Made by a program: the position numbers and the translations under genes. From Defluviitaleaceae bacterium (lineage in GTDB: Bacteria > Bacillota > Clostridia > Lachnospirales > WRAA01), in NCBI GenBank assembly GCA_009780015.1, contig WRAW01000005.1, forward strand, positions 1 to 59,166: a stretch of DNA of 59,166 bases, written 5' to 3'. The notes under the pieces were generated by a model. That model saw nothing but the letters and a program-made list of their open reading frames with translations. It searched no databases and had not been told where the DNA came from. This document shows, in pieces, positions 24,469 to 33,447 of the stretch. Within the stretch, counting starts at the first letter, position 1, and each line of letters begins with the position of its first letter.

Positions 24469-25923
24469 CTAGATTCCCCGCATTTCGCTAATCAGCCGCG
24501 TCTTGAGCTCGAACAGCTTTTCCGAAAGATCAACAGGCATCAGATGCGGCCTAAGCAGGCGTTTGTGCTCTTCCCACAGCGTATCAAGTTCCTTCCGGCA
24601 ATAGCTCTTTATCTCCATTACGCTCGGAGATGTGTAGACGCACTTACCCCCGGCAAACACAGGCACAAGCAGCTCCCTCACCGTAAACGTCCCGGCGGCC
24701 AGCTCCATCTTCTTCCATGTAGCAATCGGATGAAACAACATCAGATCCTTTGTCGCGTCGATCGTTTCACCCTCAAGGGCGATTACGTCCGCTTTCATCT
24801 TGCCGCTCTCTTTGTCGTATATCCGAAACATTGTTTTCATGCCAGGATTCGTAATTTTTTCAGGATTCTCCGAGAGTTTGATCTTTGGGACCATCTCGCC
24901 GCCGGAGCCCTCCTTGGCCGATATTTTGTAAACACCCCCAAGCGACGGACAGTCCTTGGATGTTATGAGGTTTGTGCCGACACCCCAGAGCGTGATCTTC
25001 GCGCCCTGGTGCTTCAAGTCCTTTATCAGCCCTTCGTCAAGGTCGCTGGAAGCCGATATTATCGCCTTACCAAAGCCCGCCTCGTCAAGCATTACGCGCG
25101 CGGATTTCGAGAGGTACGCCAGATCTCCGCTGTCAAGCCTTATTCCGTATGCCCCGGTCAGGCGCCCTGAATCGCGCATCTCCTCAAACACTTTTATAGC
25201 GTTCGGCACGCCCGATTTCAAGGTATTGTACGTATCTACAAGCAGTATGCACGCCGACGGATAGAGCCTGGCATATTCCCGAAACGCCGTCAGCTCGTCG
25301 TCGAACGACATAATCCAGCTATGCGCGTGAGTCCCTCGCACGGGAACCCCGAACATTTTACCGGCCAGTACATTGGAAGTTGCGGCGCAGCCCCCGATAA
25401 TCGCGGCACGCGCGCCAAGTATCCCGGCGTCCGGGCCTTGCGCTCGCCGCAGTCCAAATTCCAGCACAGGATCGCCTTCCGCCGCGAAGCATATCCTCGC
25501 GGCCTTCGTCGCAATCAGGGTCTGATGATTCATGATGTTAAGAAGAGCCGTCTCAAGAAACTGAGCTTCGATAATCGGAGCTGTTACGCGAAGAATCGGC
25601 TCATGCGGGAACACTACCGTCCCCTCCGGTACGGCGTGTATATCGCCGCTGAACCGGAATCCGCGAAGATAGTCCAGGAATTCCGGGGTAAAACTGCCCT
25701 CATTCTCCAGAAAACCGATATCGTCTTCAGAAAATCTTATCGACTCGACATATTTAATCAGCAAGTCCAGCCCGCATGAAATAGCATATGCGCTCTGTTC
25801 AGGACTCTTTCTGAAAAACATATCGAACACAGACTTTTTTTTGTGCTCACCGCTCGCAAAGTATCCTTGCATCATCGTAAGCTGGTAAAAGTCAGTCATC
25901 ATAGTAAGGTTGATCTCGTGCAT
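24469..25923 (-). CDS. pncB: Nicotinate phosphoribosyltransferase
   Basis: 484 residues. MTDFYQLTMMQGYFASGEH, EFGLRRAQGPDAG, GTHAHSWIMSF and GIRLDSGDLAYLSK are family motifs. It makes nicotinate mononucleotide from nicotinate and PRPP, the salvage entry to NAD. AAGGAGA precedes the ATG. Cotranscribed in all likelihood with trmN6 upstream (16-bp gap) and the glycosylase downstream. Confidence 0.95.
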   Translation of the reverse strand: MHEINLTMMTDFYQLTMMQGYFASGEHKKKSVFDMFFRKSPEQSAYAISCGLDLLIKYVESIRFSEDDIGFLENEGSFTPEFLDYLRGFRFSGDIHAVPEGTVVFPHEPILRVTAPIIEAQFLETALLNIMNHQTLIATKAARICFAAEGDPVLEFGLRRAQGPDAGILGARAAIIGGCAATSNVLAGKMFGVPVRGTHAHSWIMSFDDELTAFREYARLYPSACILLVDTYNTLKSGVPNAIKVFEEMRDSGRLTGAYGIRLDSGDLAYLSKSARVMLDEAGFGKAIISASSDLDEGLIKDLKHQGAKITLWGVGTNLITSKDCPSLGGVYKISAKEGSGGEMVPKIKLSENPEKITNPGMKTMFRIYDKESGKMKADVIALEGETIDATKDLMLFHPIATWKKMELAAGTFTVRELLVPVFAGGKCVYTSPSVMEIKSYCRKELDTLWEEHKRLLRPHLMPVDLSEKLFELKTRLISEMRGI

Positions 25924-25939
25924 ACTATCTCCTTAGTAT

Positions 25940-26644
25940 TCAGCCAATGATTATCGGCGGCATAACTTTAAGAAACGCGCCGCCTCCGCGCGTAGCCTCA
26001 ATCAGACAAAGGGACGGCTCCTTGTGTACTGTTGCGTGAACAAAGCGCAGCCTCTTGGGTTCGAGTCCGTACAGCCTCATCAGCTCGAAGCACTCGGCGA
26101 GCCTGTGCGGTTTATGTACCATCGCGAAGCGTCCGCCCGGACGCAGTAGCCTAGCCGCCGCGCACACCACGTCGGCCAGAGTGCAGGCTATCTCATGGCG
26201 CGAAACGGCGCGCGCGTCGGTCTCGTTCACAAGCCCTTCACCGGCCTTGATGTACGGCGGGTTACACGTTATCAAATCAAAGGACGAGGGCTTGTAAGTA
26301 CCCGAAAGATCGCGCAAGTCGCCGACTTCAATCTCAACCGTACCCTTGACCAGCGCACCGCAGGAAACATTCAGCGCTACGCTTCGGCGCGCCATATCGA
26401 CCATTTCCTCCTGTATGTCTACTCCGGCGTAGTACGATCCCCGTCCTTTCGCGCTGAGCAGTATAGGTATGACGCCGGTACCCGTGCCCAAGTCGAGGGC
26501 GCGTTCGCCCTTCGCCACAGTCGCAAAATCGCTTAACATCACCGCGTCGATTCCAAACAAGAACTTGCCGGGGTTCTGAATTATCACAAGACCGTTTAAT
26601 TGAAGATCATCGACGCGTTCGTTCTCCTTAACAAAATTATCCAT
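25940..26644 (-). CDS. trmN6: tRNA1(Val) A37 N6-methyltransferase-like
   Basis: 234 residues. The Rossmann SAM motif ALDLGTGTGVIPIL, the acidic strand VDIQEEMVDMA and the N6-adenine motif LITCNPPYIKAG are complete. The synteny holB-ricT-trmN6 is that of B. subtilis holB-yaaT-yabA-yabB, although a yabA gene is not present between ricT and trmN6 here. The ATG follows the ricT stop within a few bases without a strong ribosome site, suggesting coupling. Confidence 0.88.
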   Translation of the reverse strand: MDNFVKENERVDDLQLNGLVIIQNPGKFLFGIDAVMLSDFATVAKGERALDLGTGTGVIPILLSAKGRGSYYAGVDIQEEMVDMARRSVALNVSCGALVKGTVEIEVGDLRDLSGTYKPSSFDLITCNPPYIKAGEGLVNETDARAVSRHEIACTLADVVCAAARLLRPGGRFAMVHKPHRLAECFELMRLYGLEPKRLRFVHATVHKEPSLCLIEATRGGGAFLKVMPPIIIG

Positions 26645-26646
26645 GT

Positions 26647-27522
26647 TTAGTCCATAAGCTTCTTGAGTTCCTCGTTAACCGGAACGGCTTCTTCCCCCGA
26701 CAGCTTGCGCGACAATATCTTCAGGTCGTTCACGCTGTAAGTGTTTACGCTGGTTTCATCGCCCGGCTTCTTGCGAATCGCGACCTTTACAAGCTGCCGC
26801 AGCACATTCACGGAATGCACCTCGCCCTTGCCGTCAGGGGAAAGCACGGTATCGCCGGGGGAAGGCATGTTCTTGTTAAACTCGTTGTAGGTTTCTTCCT
26901 CGTACTTGAGGCAACACATAAGCCGCCCGCATATACCCGAAATCTTGGTAGGGTTCAGGCTGAGGCTCTGCTCCTTGGCCATCTTGATCGAAACGGGCTG
27001 AAAGTCGGACAGAAATGTGGCACAGCAAAGACAGCGCCCGCATATGCCCACGCCGTTCAGCATTTTGGCTTCGTCGCGAACCCCGATTTGGCGCAGTTCG
27101 ATACGCATCCGAAATACCGCGGCCAAGTCGCGCACAAGCTCACGAAAGTCCACGCGGCCATCCGACGTGAAGTAGAACATGATCTTCGTCAAGTCGAAAG
27201 CCAGCTCTACGTCTATCAGCTTCATATCCAGGTTGTGTTTCTTAATTTTTTCGGTACATATCGCCAGAGCTTCCTTCTCACGCTGCTTGTTTGACTCCTG
27301 CTGCCGTATGTCGGCTTCGGTAGCCACTCGCACGACCTTGCGAAGCGGCGCCGGTATCGAGGACTCCTCGACCATACGCTTGGGCAGTTCACATGTTCCG
27401 TAGTCGATCCCGCGCGACGTCTCGACAATGACGCCCTCACCCTGTTCCGGCGAGTACCCGTTGGGGTCAAAGTAATAAATTTTTCCGACTCTGCGGAATC
27501 TTACGCCTATTATTTCTACCAT
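26647..27522 (-). CDS. ricT: PSP1-domain protein RicT (YaaT)
   Basis: 291 residues. The start is the ATG at 27522 (TAGGAG upstream); the open frame extends into a GC-rich repeat but that part is not coding. The PSP1 core (MLNGVGICGRCLCCATFLSD, KISGICGRLMCCLKYEEETY) contains the CxxCC and CxxxxCC cysteine clusters by which the RicA-RicF-RicT complex binds Fe-S clusters in B. subtilis. That complex affects RNase Y, sporulation and biofilm genes. Neighbours holB and trmN6 match the usual order. Confidence 0.92.
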   Translation of the reverse strand: MVEIIGVRFRRVGKIYYFDPNGYSPEQGEGVIVETSRGIDYGTCELPKRMVEESSIPAPLRKVVRVATEADIRQQESNKQREKEALAICTEKIKKHNLDMKLIDVELAFDLTKIMFYFTSDGRVDFRELVRDLAAVFRMRIELRQIGVRDEAKMLNGVGICGRCLCCATFLSDFQPVSIKMAKEQSLSLNPTKISGICGRLMCCLKYEEETYNEFNKNMPSPGDTVLSPDGKGEVHSVNVLRQLVKVAIRKKPGDETSVNTYSVNDLKILSRKLSGEEAVPVNEELKKLMD

Positions 27523-27534
27523 AGAATCTCCTAA

Positions 27535-27606
27535 AACCTTGGGACTCCGCCCCAAACCCCGCAAGGGGCGCACCCCTTGACCGGCTCTGCGCTTCGCGCC
27601 CAAGTT
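27535..27606. repeat. GC-rich intergenic hairpin repeat
   Basis: Between holB and ricT on the minus strand: CCCCTTGCGGGG hairpin followed by TTTGGGGCGGAGTCCC. This type of short GC-rich repeat is widespread between genes in Clostridia. A related GC-rich stretch occurs at about 31018-31048. It lies in open reading frame with ricT but carries no start signal. Confidence 0.6.
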
Positions 27607-27610
27607 AAAA

Positions 27611-28585
27611 TCATGTATCTCGAAGTGTTAACAGCAGTGAATCCATCACAAGCTGAAAGTTGCCGTTGAAGCGAAGTCTTGCGCGCGCATTATCAATCGC
27701 CGCCAGCTTATCCAGCAATAAATCCCTGGAACAAGCAACTTGCGAACTTATACCGATGTCAAGCATCCGGCTTGTTTCACCGGTCTCGGATACAACCAGC
27801 GCGTCCCTGTATTTGACGCTGAGAATATCCAGCACGTCGGCGATCCGGTGTTTATATCGCTCGAGCTCCTTTGTTTGCGAAAAAGCTTCTACTATGCTGA
27901 GACCAGCAAGGCTTACGGCCAAGTCGGACGTATATTTGCGGAGGGCGCTGAACTCGTCGTCAGTGGCCAGCCGCATGGCGCGGCCTATACTGCCGTGCGC
28001 AAGCTGTGCAAACTTCTCGGCGTCCTCGGCCGTCACCCGGGCGTTGCGATTCAGATACTCCGCTATTCGCGAAGCTCCAACAGGCCGCGTGGAGTATGTC
28101 AGGCATCTCGACCTGATTGTCGGCAGCAGGCTGTCCGCTCTCTCGGCAATCAGCAATATAACCCCATACCCGCAAGGCTCTTCCAGAGTCTTGAGCATGG
28201 CGTTCTGCGCCTGAACCGTCAGGGCGGACGCTTCTTCCACAACAAATATTTTGTATGGATAGCTGTGCGGCTTATGAGCCATCTCGTCAACGATCCGTTC
28301 GCGCACTATATCTACCCCGACGGAGCTCTTGTCGGAGCGGATTCGGAATACGTCGGGGTGCGTCCCGGCTTCGAGCGAAACGCACGACCGGCAAATACCG
28401 CAAGATTCGCCGCCGCGCCTGTCCTCGCACTGCAACGCCTTAGCGAAAGCATAGGAAATCAGCTTCCGCCCGGTTCCAGGCTTACCCGTCATGCAGAGCG
28501 CGTGACCTATCCGCCCGCTGCACAGCGCGCCTTGCAGCACCCTCACGACATGCTCGTTCCCGACTACATTCTGGAAGCTGTACAT
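27611..28585 (-). CDS. holB: DNA polymerase III delta-prime subunit
   Basis: 324 residues. AAA+ clamp-loader fold: degenerate P-loop GKPGTGRK, zinc-binding cysteines in LQCEDRRGGESCGICRSC, and the SRC motif TIRSRCLTY. Part of the clamp loader that places the beta sliding clamp. It starts one base after the yaaR stop. The yaaQ-yaaR-holB-ricT order is a Firmicute hallmark. Confidence 0.9.
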   Translation of the reverse strand: MYSFQNVVGNEHVVRVLQGALCSGRIGHALCMTGKPGTGRKLISYAFAKALQCEDRRGGESCGICRSCVSLEAGTHPDVFRIRSDKSSVGVDIVRERIVDEMAHKPHSYPYKIFVVEEASALTVQAQNAMLKTLEEPCGYGVILLIAERADSLLPTIRSRCLTYSTRPVGASRIAEYLNRNARVTAEDAEKFAQLAHGSIGRAMRLATDDEFSALRKYTSDLAVSLAGLSIVEAFSQTKELERYKHRIADVLDILSVKYRDALVVSETGETSRMLDIGISSQVACSRDLLLDKLAAIDNARARLRFNGNFQLVMDSLLLTLRDT

Positions 28586-28586
28586 T

Positions 28587-29030
28587 CTAAATCATTATGT
28601 CGAGCAGCAGCCCGTGTATATCGCCCATCTTGTCAAGTATCTTGAGGTGATCCTTCTCGCTTTTCAGCACCTCCTGAGCCAACTCGTCAAGATTCTTATC
28701 GACAAGCTTTACAATGCCGTAAACGCGGTGACGTCCACGCTTATCCAGAAAGTTGTCGCGCGAAAACTTGTGTGAATTTGTCACGACCTCGTTGATAAAT
28801 TCGGCGATCATCGCGCGGTATTCCCGCACGTCCTTTATGTCCATGTGCTCGGCGATCCTATTGCCCTGAACGGTGATCCGGTCGATCATTCCGTGCAAGC
28901 GCAGCCGTAGCTGCTCCTCGTCCAGCCGGTTAAGCGTGAGCGAGAAGTTTGGCCCATCCGTGCCTCTGTCCTTGAGTTTCAGAGCTTCCTGAAACTTCTG
29001 GGTCAGCAGTTCCGTAATTTTAAGCTCCAT
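28587..29030 (-). CDS. yaaR: YaaR-family protein (DUF327)
   Basis: 147 residues from the ATG at 29030 (GAGGAG upstream). All-helical; RLRLHGMIDRITVQGNRIAE and VTNSHKFSRDNFLDKRGRHR are the conserved parts of DUF327. Function unknown; always found with yaaQ and holB. It lies 10 bp downstream of the cyclic-di-AMP receptor gene. Confidence 0.88.
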   Translation of the reverse strand: MELKITELLTQKFQEALKLKDRGTDGPNFSLTLNRLDEEQLRLRLHGMIDRITVQGNRIAEHMDIKDVREYRAMIAEFINEVVTNSHKFSRDNFLDKRGRHRVYGIVKLVDKNLDELAQEVLKSEKDHLKILDKMGDIHGLLLDIMI

Positions 29031-29040
29031 GTCGGCTCCT

Positions 29041-29370
29041 CTAAAACTTTTTGAACTCCGCCACATTCAGAACAAAGACCGTGGCGCCCCCAACCGTAAC
29101 CTCTACAGGATACGGAAGGTACGTTTCCTTGCCATAGAGCGCGGGTACGTTCGTCGGGGCAAGCTGCTTGCGTGACTTGCACTTTTGCTCAATGACTTCC
29201 ATAAGCTCCTCAATCCGATCCTCTGTTACGCCGCAAATCAGGGTCGTGTTGCCGGCGCGCAGGAATCCGCCCGTAGACGCCAGCTTCGTCACCATGTACC
29301 CCTTTTCGCCCAAAATATCCATTATCTGATACGCGTCCTCGTCGTGTATGATTGCCATCACAAGTTTCAT
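29041..29370 (-). CDS. darA: Cyclic-di-AMP receptor, PII-like (DarA/PstA, YaaQ)
   Basis: 109 residues, the family length. MKLVMAIIHDEDAYQIMDIL, KLASTGGFLRAGNTTLICGV and PVEVTVGGATVFVLNVAEF match YaaQ, a trimeric PII-like protein that binds cyclic di-AMP in B. subtilis, Listeria and Staphylococcus. Its output is not known. It heads the yaaQ-yaaR-holB-ricT-trmN6 run and has its own promoter. Confidence 0.93.
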   Translation of the reverse strand: MKLVMAIIHDEDAYQIMDILGEKGYMVTKLASTGGFLRAGNTTLICGVTEDRIEELMEVIEQKCKSRKQLAPTNVPALYGKETYLPYPVEVTVGGATVFVLNVAEFKKF

Positions 29371-29409
29371 AACAGCGCCTCCCTATGCCTCGATATTCTA
29401 TACACAAGT

Positions 29410-29437
29410 ATTATACCACAGAATGGCAATTTTACAA
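29410..29437 (-). promoter_or_regulatory. Promoter of the darA-holB run
   Basis: On the minus strand TTGTAA (29437-29432), 16 bp, then TGGTATAAT (-10 at 29415-29410) with an extended TG. It lies about 40 bp before the darA ATG. The rest of the 190-bp gap to cysS shows no terminator hairpin I can defend. Confidence 0.65.
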
Positions 29438-29560
29438 CCCTTTATGCTTCCCTATCTTCTCTGTTCCAATCATCGCTGCGCGTTTGCATAAAATTACCTT
29501 ATACCCTATGGAATTGTGTGTAAACAATGCTATTCTTGTGGTATTATCTCCGCCTATTGC

Positions 29561-30967
29561 CTACTGCTTCATGCTCCACCTGACGCCCTCGCGCGTGTCT
29601 TCCAGCGCAACGCCCATTTCGGCAAGCTTTTCGCGCAGCTCGTCGGCTGTTTTGAAGTCTTTGTTTTTACGAGCTTCCTGACGCTGTGCGATCATGGCCT
29701 CGACAGTCTGTGCCAAATCGTCGGAGTGCGCCTCGGCCTCAACTACGACCAGCCCCAGCACATCCGCAAGCTGCGAAAGCTCATCCAGCAGCCATTTCAC
29801 AAACTCCGCGGAAGAATCGCCGTTTGCGTGGACGTTCGCAAAACGCACCATCTCGAATATGGCCGTGACCGCGTCGGCAGTGTTGAAGTCGTTTTCCAGC
29901 GCTTGCTCAAATTCACTGCGAAAACGGGCAGCTTCGTCGATCAGGGCACGTTCCCCGCCGCTTAGCGCGCCGCCTGCCTTGCTCAGCAGGAATACCAGGT
30001 TCGCCGCGCAATTCTTGATCCGCCGCAGGCTGTTGGCGGCCGCCTGTATGAGTTCCTCGCTGAAGTTGATAGGCATGGAGTAATGCCCGTTGATTATAAA
30101 GAACCTTATCACATCATATGGGTAACGCTTCGAGATGTCCCGGATTGTGAAGAAGTTGCCTTTCGACTTGGCCATCTTTTGGTTATCCACATTGATAAAG
30201 CTGTTGTGCAGCCAGTAGTTGGCCATAGGCTTGCCGCTCAGACCTTCGGACTGGGCTATCTCGTTCTCGTGATGCGGAAACACAAGGTCTTCGCCGCCGG
30301 CGTGTATGTCGATAGTCTCTCCCAGGTATTTGCGGATCATGGCCGAACACTCGATATGCCAACCGGGTCGTCCGGCGCCCCATGGCGACTCCCAGCGAGG
30401 TTCACCGGTCTTGGCGGGCTTCCACAGCACAAAGTCGGTCGTGTTGCGTTTTTCCTCGTCGACCTCTACGCGCGCTCCGGCTTCCAGTTCCTCCAGCGGC
30501 TTGCCGCTGAAATCGCCGTATTTCTCAAACTTGCTCGTATCGTAGTAAACGCTGCCGTTCTTTTCGTATGCCATCCCTGCCGCTTCAAGCTCCGCGATCA
30601 TGCCGATTATCTCGCCCATCTCTTGCGTTACCTTTGGCTTGTATGAGTGCGGCTTGATGTTCAGGCCGACTTCATCCGTCATACTTTCGGCGATATATCG
30701 CTCGGATATCACGGACGAATCCACGCCTTCGGCATTTGCGGCCTTTATTATCTTGTCATCCACGTCGGTGTAGTTCTGTGCGTAGACGACATCCATCCCC
30801 TTGTACTCGAAATAGCGGCGAAGGCTGTCAAACACCACCATGGGACGCGCGTTGCCAATGTGTATCAAACCGTAAACAGTAGGCCCGCACGAATACATCT
30901 TCACCCTGCCGGGCTCGATTGGCGTAAATTCTTCCTTAGATTTTGTTAAGCTGTTGTATAATCGCAT
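29561..30967 (-). CDS. cysS: Cysteinyl-tRNA synthetase
   Basis: 468 residues. Class I motifs: YSCGPTVYGLIHIGNARPMV with the HIGH-like HIGN, and KMSKS-like KMAKSKGNF. The zinc-site cysteine is in IECSAMI and the histidines in HAGGEDLVFPHHENE. The C-terminal helical anticodon region is complete. AGAAGGAG precedes the ATG. No T-box leader is visible in the 80 bases immediately upstream. Confidence 0.96.
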   Translation of the reverse strand: MRLYNSLTKSKEEFTPIEPGRVKMYSCGPTVYGLIHIGNARPMVVFDSLRRYFEYKGMDVVYAQNYTDVDDKIIKAANAEGVDSSVISERYIAESMTDEVGLNIKPHSYKPKVTQEMGEIIGMIAELEAAGMAYEKNGSVYYDTSKFEKYGDFSGKPLEELEAGARVEVDEEKRNTTDFVLWKPAKTGEPRWESPWGAGRPGWHIECSAMIRKYLGETIDIHAGGEDLVFPHHENEIAQSEGLSGKPMANYWLHNSFINVDNQKMAKSKGNFFTIRDISKRYPYDVIRFFIINGHYSMPINFSEELIQAAANSLRRIKNCAANLVFLLSKAGGALSGGERALIDEAARFRSEFEQALENDFNTADAVTAIFEMVRFANVHANGDSSAEFVKWLLDELSQLADVLGLVVVEAEAHSDDLAQTVEAMIAQRQEARKNKDFKTADELREKLAEMGVALEDTREGVRWSMKQ

Positions 30968-31052
30968 TATAGTCTCCTTCTAGTTTCCAAATTCATGGCT
31001 GGTGTTTCTGTATATGCAAAAGGCGCGAGGCATTGCCCCGCACCCCGTTGAG

Positions 31053-31240
31053 TAGACCTCTTGCGTAACTGTCAAGCGCCATCTTTGCGGTCGATTTCCC
31101 ACCATGCCGCGTCATCTCCTCCTAGCGTAACACTACGGGTACGCTCAGTCCACTCTCAAAGCCAAAACTGGGCTTTGCGGGGACCCCGGGCGCCGTTGAT
31201 TCCTTGCCTGGCGAAAAATTGCCGCGCAAATCTACTCTGC
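31053..31240. repeat. TAGACCTCTT-family repeat overlapping the ispF stop
   Basis: The left end TAGACCTCTTGCG is at 31053-31065. CTTTGCGGTCGATTTCCC (near 31086) matches the 48963 element. The right end reads on the minus strand as TAGATTTGCGCGGCAATTTT, matching GGATTTGCGAGGCAATTTT at 50010. A middle block near 31160 also matches the 14450 copy. The ispF stop codon TAG lies inside this right end. The element fills most of the 264-bp gap between ispF and cysS. Confidence 0.7.
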
Positions 31241-31726
31241 TTTTAAACCGGATGAAACACTAGTTAACAAACACACGGCCTGCGCCGCAATTCCCAAACC
31301 AATACCGGTAAAGCCAAGACCTTCCTCGGTGGTAGCCTTCACACTGACCCTCCCCGCGTCAATGCCAAGCGCCGCGCCTATGTTGCGGCGCATATCGTCT
31401 ATATGGGGCGACATACGCGGCTGTTGGGCGATGATTGTCGCGTCTATGTTGGATATCTCGAAGCTATTGCCGCGGATCATCCCTCCGACCCGGCTCAGCA
31501 AGACCATGCTTGATACGCCCCTAAGCGAAGCGTCGCTGTCGGGGAATCGCTTGCCGATATCTCCAAGCGCCGCCGCGCCCAGCAGCGCGTCTATAATGGC
31601 GTGAGTGAGCACGTCCGCGTCGGAGTGGCCGTCCAAGCCCTTCATAAAAGGTATGTCCACACCGCCGACGATCAGCGGCCGACCTTCGACAAGCCTGTGG
31701 ACATCATAGCCTGTGCCGATTCTCAT
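31232..31726 (-). CDS. ispF: 2-C-methyl-D-erythritol 2,4-cyclodiphosphate synthase
   Basis: 164 residues. [20 protein letters not shown] with the zinc-binding Dx[19 protein letters not shown] and [15 protein letters not shown] are the IspF motifs. It makes the cyclodiphosphate of the non-mevalonate isoprenoid pathway; ispD is not in the window. Its ATG overlaps the PRPP synthetase stop (ATGA). The last codons and stop fall in a repeat end. Confidence 0.95.
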   Translation of the reverse strand: MRIGTGYDVHRLVEGRPLIVGGVDIPFMKGLDGHSDADVLTHAIIDALLGAAALGDIGKRFPDSDASLRGVSSMVLLSRVGGMIRGNSFEISNIDATIIAQQPRMSPHIDDMRRNIGAALGIDAGRVSVKATTEEGLGFTGIGLGIAAQAVCLLTSVSSGLKAE

Positions 31727-32895
31727 ACATCATTCCCGGACAGAGGACAGGTGCTGTTCATAGAGCGTATGACCGACTTCATCTCCTGCGCCATGTCCAA
31801 AAGTGGCGCCACGGAACGGCCAAAGTTATAATTATCAATTAGCTTCGCCACAAACTCCGCCATATCGACCTCCAAGTACCAGGGCTGAGCCTTGACCTCT
31901 GGAGATACATATGTCAAGTTTGTCGAAAACATCCTGTGAAAGAGTCCCTTTTCATAACACTCGTTAAGCTTCTCCACACCGCTTGTAAACTGGGTAAACG
32001 TTACCGCTACGAATACCTTGCGAACATTGCGAAGCCTAAGTTGCACAATTACGTCGATGATAGAATCGCCGGAAGCGACTAAGTCGTCCACAATAAGCGC
32101 GTCCATCCCGTTAAGCGACGGCCCCATATACTCATGCTCGATGATGGGGTTTGTACCGTTAATGACGCGGGCATAGTCCCGGCGCTTGTAGAACAGCCCC
32201 ACGCCCGTGTCGAGCACGCTGGCGTAGTATATGGCGCGATCCATCGCGCCTGTATCCGGCGAAATTACGATCAGCCGGCCGCTCGTGATGCTCTCGCCCT
32301 CGTGTTCCATGAGGGATTTCACGATGTCATATGTTGGGTACAGGTTCTCAAAGGAAGCCAGCGGGATAGCGTTTTGCACAGCCGAGTTATGAACGTCAAA
32401 AGTAAGAATGTCTTTCACACCCATATTTTCTAATTCTTGCAAAGCCATGGCGCAATCCAGTGATTCGCGTGACTTGCGCTTATCCTGACGCGATGCGTAC
32501 AGAAGCGGCATAAGCACGGTCGTGCGGCGCGACTTGCCCCCAATCGCCGATATAACGCGTTTAATGTCGGCAAAATGCTCATCCGGACCCATGTGGTTTG
32601 TATAGCCGTGATGGTCGTAGGTACAGCTATAATTGCCCTTGTCGCAAAGAATGAAAACATCCTTGCCTCTTACCGAATTCGGCAGCCGAACCTTACCTTC
32701 GCCGCTTGAAAATCGCACGCATTCCACGGGCGCCAAGAATGACTCCGGGGTGTGCCTGCCGTGATCAAAGTCGATGTTCTCACGATATCTGCGCAAAATT
32801 ATCTCGTTAACCTTTTCGCCGAAATCCCTGAAACTGTCCAGAGCCAGTATTACCAGTTCCCCATACGCGGCCGGATTCTTTTGTTCTGAATACAT
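31723..32895 (-). CDS. prs: Ribose-phosphate pyrophosphokinase (divergent, long form)
   Basis: 390 residues against about 315 for the common enzyme. Recognisable motifs: [28 protein letters not shown] (in place of YARQDRK), [31 protein letters not shown], and the PRPP loop [14 protein letters not shown] in place of VDDMIDTGGT. The extra length is at the N-terminus and in the [18 protein letters not shown] insertion. It should make PRPP from ribose-5-phosphate and ATP, feeding apt next door and pncB. Long paralogues like this occur in Clostridia; whether this is the only PRPP synthetase cannot be told. Confidence 0.85.
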   Translation of the reverse strand: MYSEQKNPAAYGELVILALDSFRDFGEKVNEIILRRYRENIDFDHGRHTPESFLAPVECVRFSSGEGKVRLPNSVRGKDVFILCDKGNYSCTYDHHGYTNHMGPDEHFADIKRVISAIGGKSRRTTVLMPLLYASRQDKRKSRESLDCAMALQELENMGVKDILTFDVHNSAVQNAIPLASFENLYPTYDIVKSLMEHEGESITSGRLIVISPDTGAMDRAIYYASVLDTGVGLFYKRRDYARVINGTNPIIEHEYMGPSLNGMDALIVDDLVASGDSIIDVIVQLRLRNVRKVFVAVTFTQFTSGVEKLNECYEKGLFHRMFSTNLTYVSPEVKAQPWYLEVDMAEFVAKLIDNYNFGRSVAPLLDMAQEMKSVIRSMNSTCPLSGNDV

Positions 32896-32913
32896 TGTTC
32901 GCTCCTTACCCCG

Positions 32914-33423
32914 TTAGTACGTAATTACGGCCTCTATATCGCCCTTGAGCGCCTTGCGGCCTTCAAGAGCAGACAATTCTATAAGGAAGAGCGACGCGGT
33001 GACTTCCGCCCCGGCCTCCTCGATCAGCTCGACTATTGCGCGCGCCGTGCCTCCTGTAGCCAGCAGGTCGTCCACAACCAGAACCTTTTGCCCCGGCTTG
33101 ACCGCGTCGGTGTGCATTTCGATAGTAGCCGAACCGTACTCGAGATCATAGCTCTTCTTGACCGTGGTGTACGGCAGCTTGCCAATTTTTCTTATCGGCA
33201 CAAATCCCTTGCCAAGCCTTACGGCAAGCGGCACACCGAACAAGAAGCCGCGCGATTCCGGCCCCGCTACGACGTCAAACTCATATTTCACGGCAAGCTC
33301 GGCTATCTGGTCAAGCGCCGCGCGAAGTAGCTCCGCGTCCTGCAAAACCGGAGTAATGTCACGAAATAGTATTCCTTTTTCTGGAAAGTCCGGGATATCC
33401 CTGATTGCGCTCCTTAAATCCAT
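32914..33423 (-). CDS. apt: Adenine phosphoribosyltransferase
   Basis: 169 residues. DIPDFPEKGILFRDITPVL, VAGPESRGFLFGVPLA and the PRPP loop VLVVDDLLATGGTARA are diagnostic. It salvages adenine to AMP. It lies between recJ and prs in a tight run, the recJ-apt pairing being common in Firmicutes. GAAGGTG precedes the ATG. Confidence 0.96.
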   Translation of the reverse strand: MDLRSAIRDIPDFPEKGILFRDITPVLQDAELLRAALDQIAELAVKYEFDVVAGPESRGFLFGVPLAVRLGKGFVPIRKIGKLPYTTVKKSYDLEYGSATIEMHTDAVKPGQKVLVVDDLLATGGTARAIVELIEEAGAEVTASLFLIELSALEGRKALKGDIEAVITY

Positions 33424-33447
33424 ATCTGCACCTTCCTTGATCTATAA

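Noticed and set aside
26647-27603. Longer RicT start including GAKRRAGQGVRPLRGLGRSP
   Set aside because: That stretch is translation of a GC-rich intergenic repeat; the ATG at 27522 has a proper ribosome site.
30968-31052. T-box leader upstream of cysS
   Set aside because: No T-box motif, specifier hairpin or terminator could be found in the leader; the region is short and partly GC-rich repeat.
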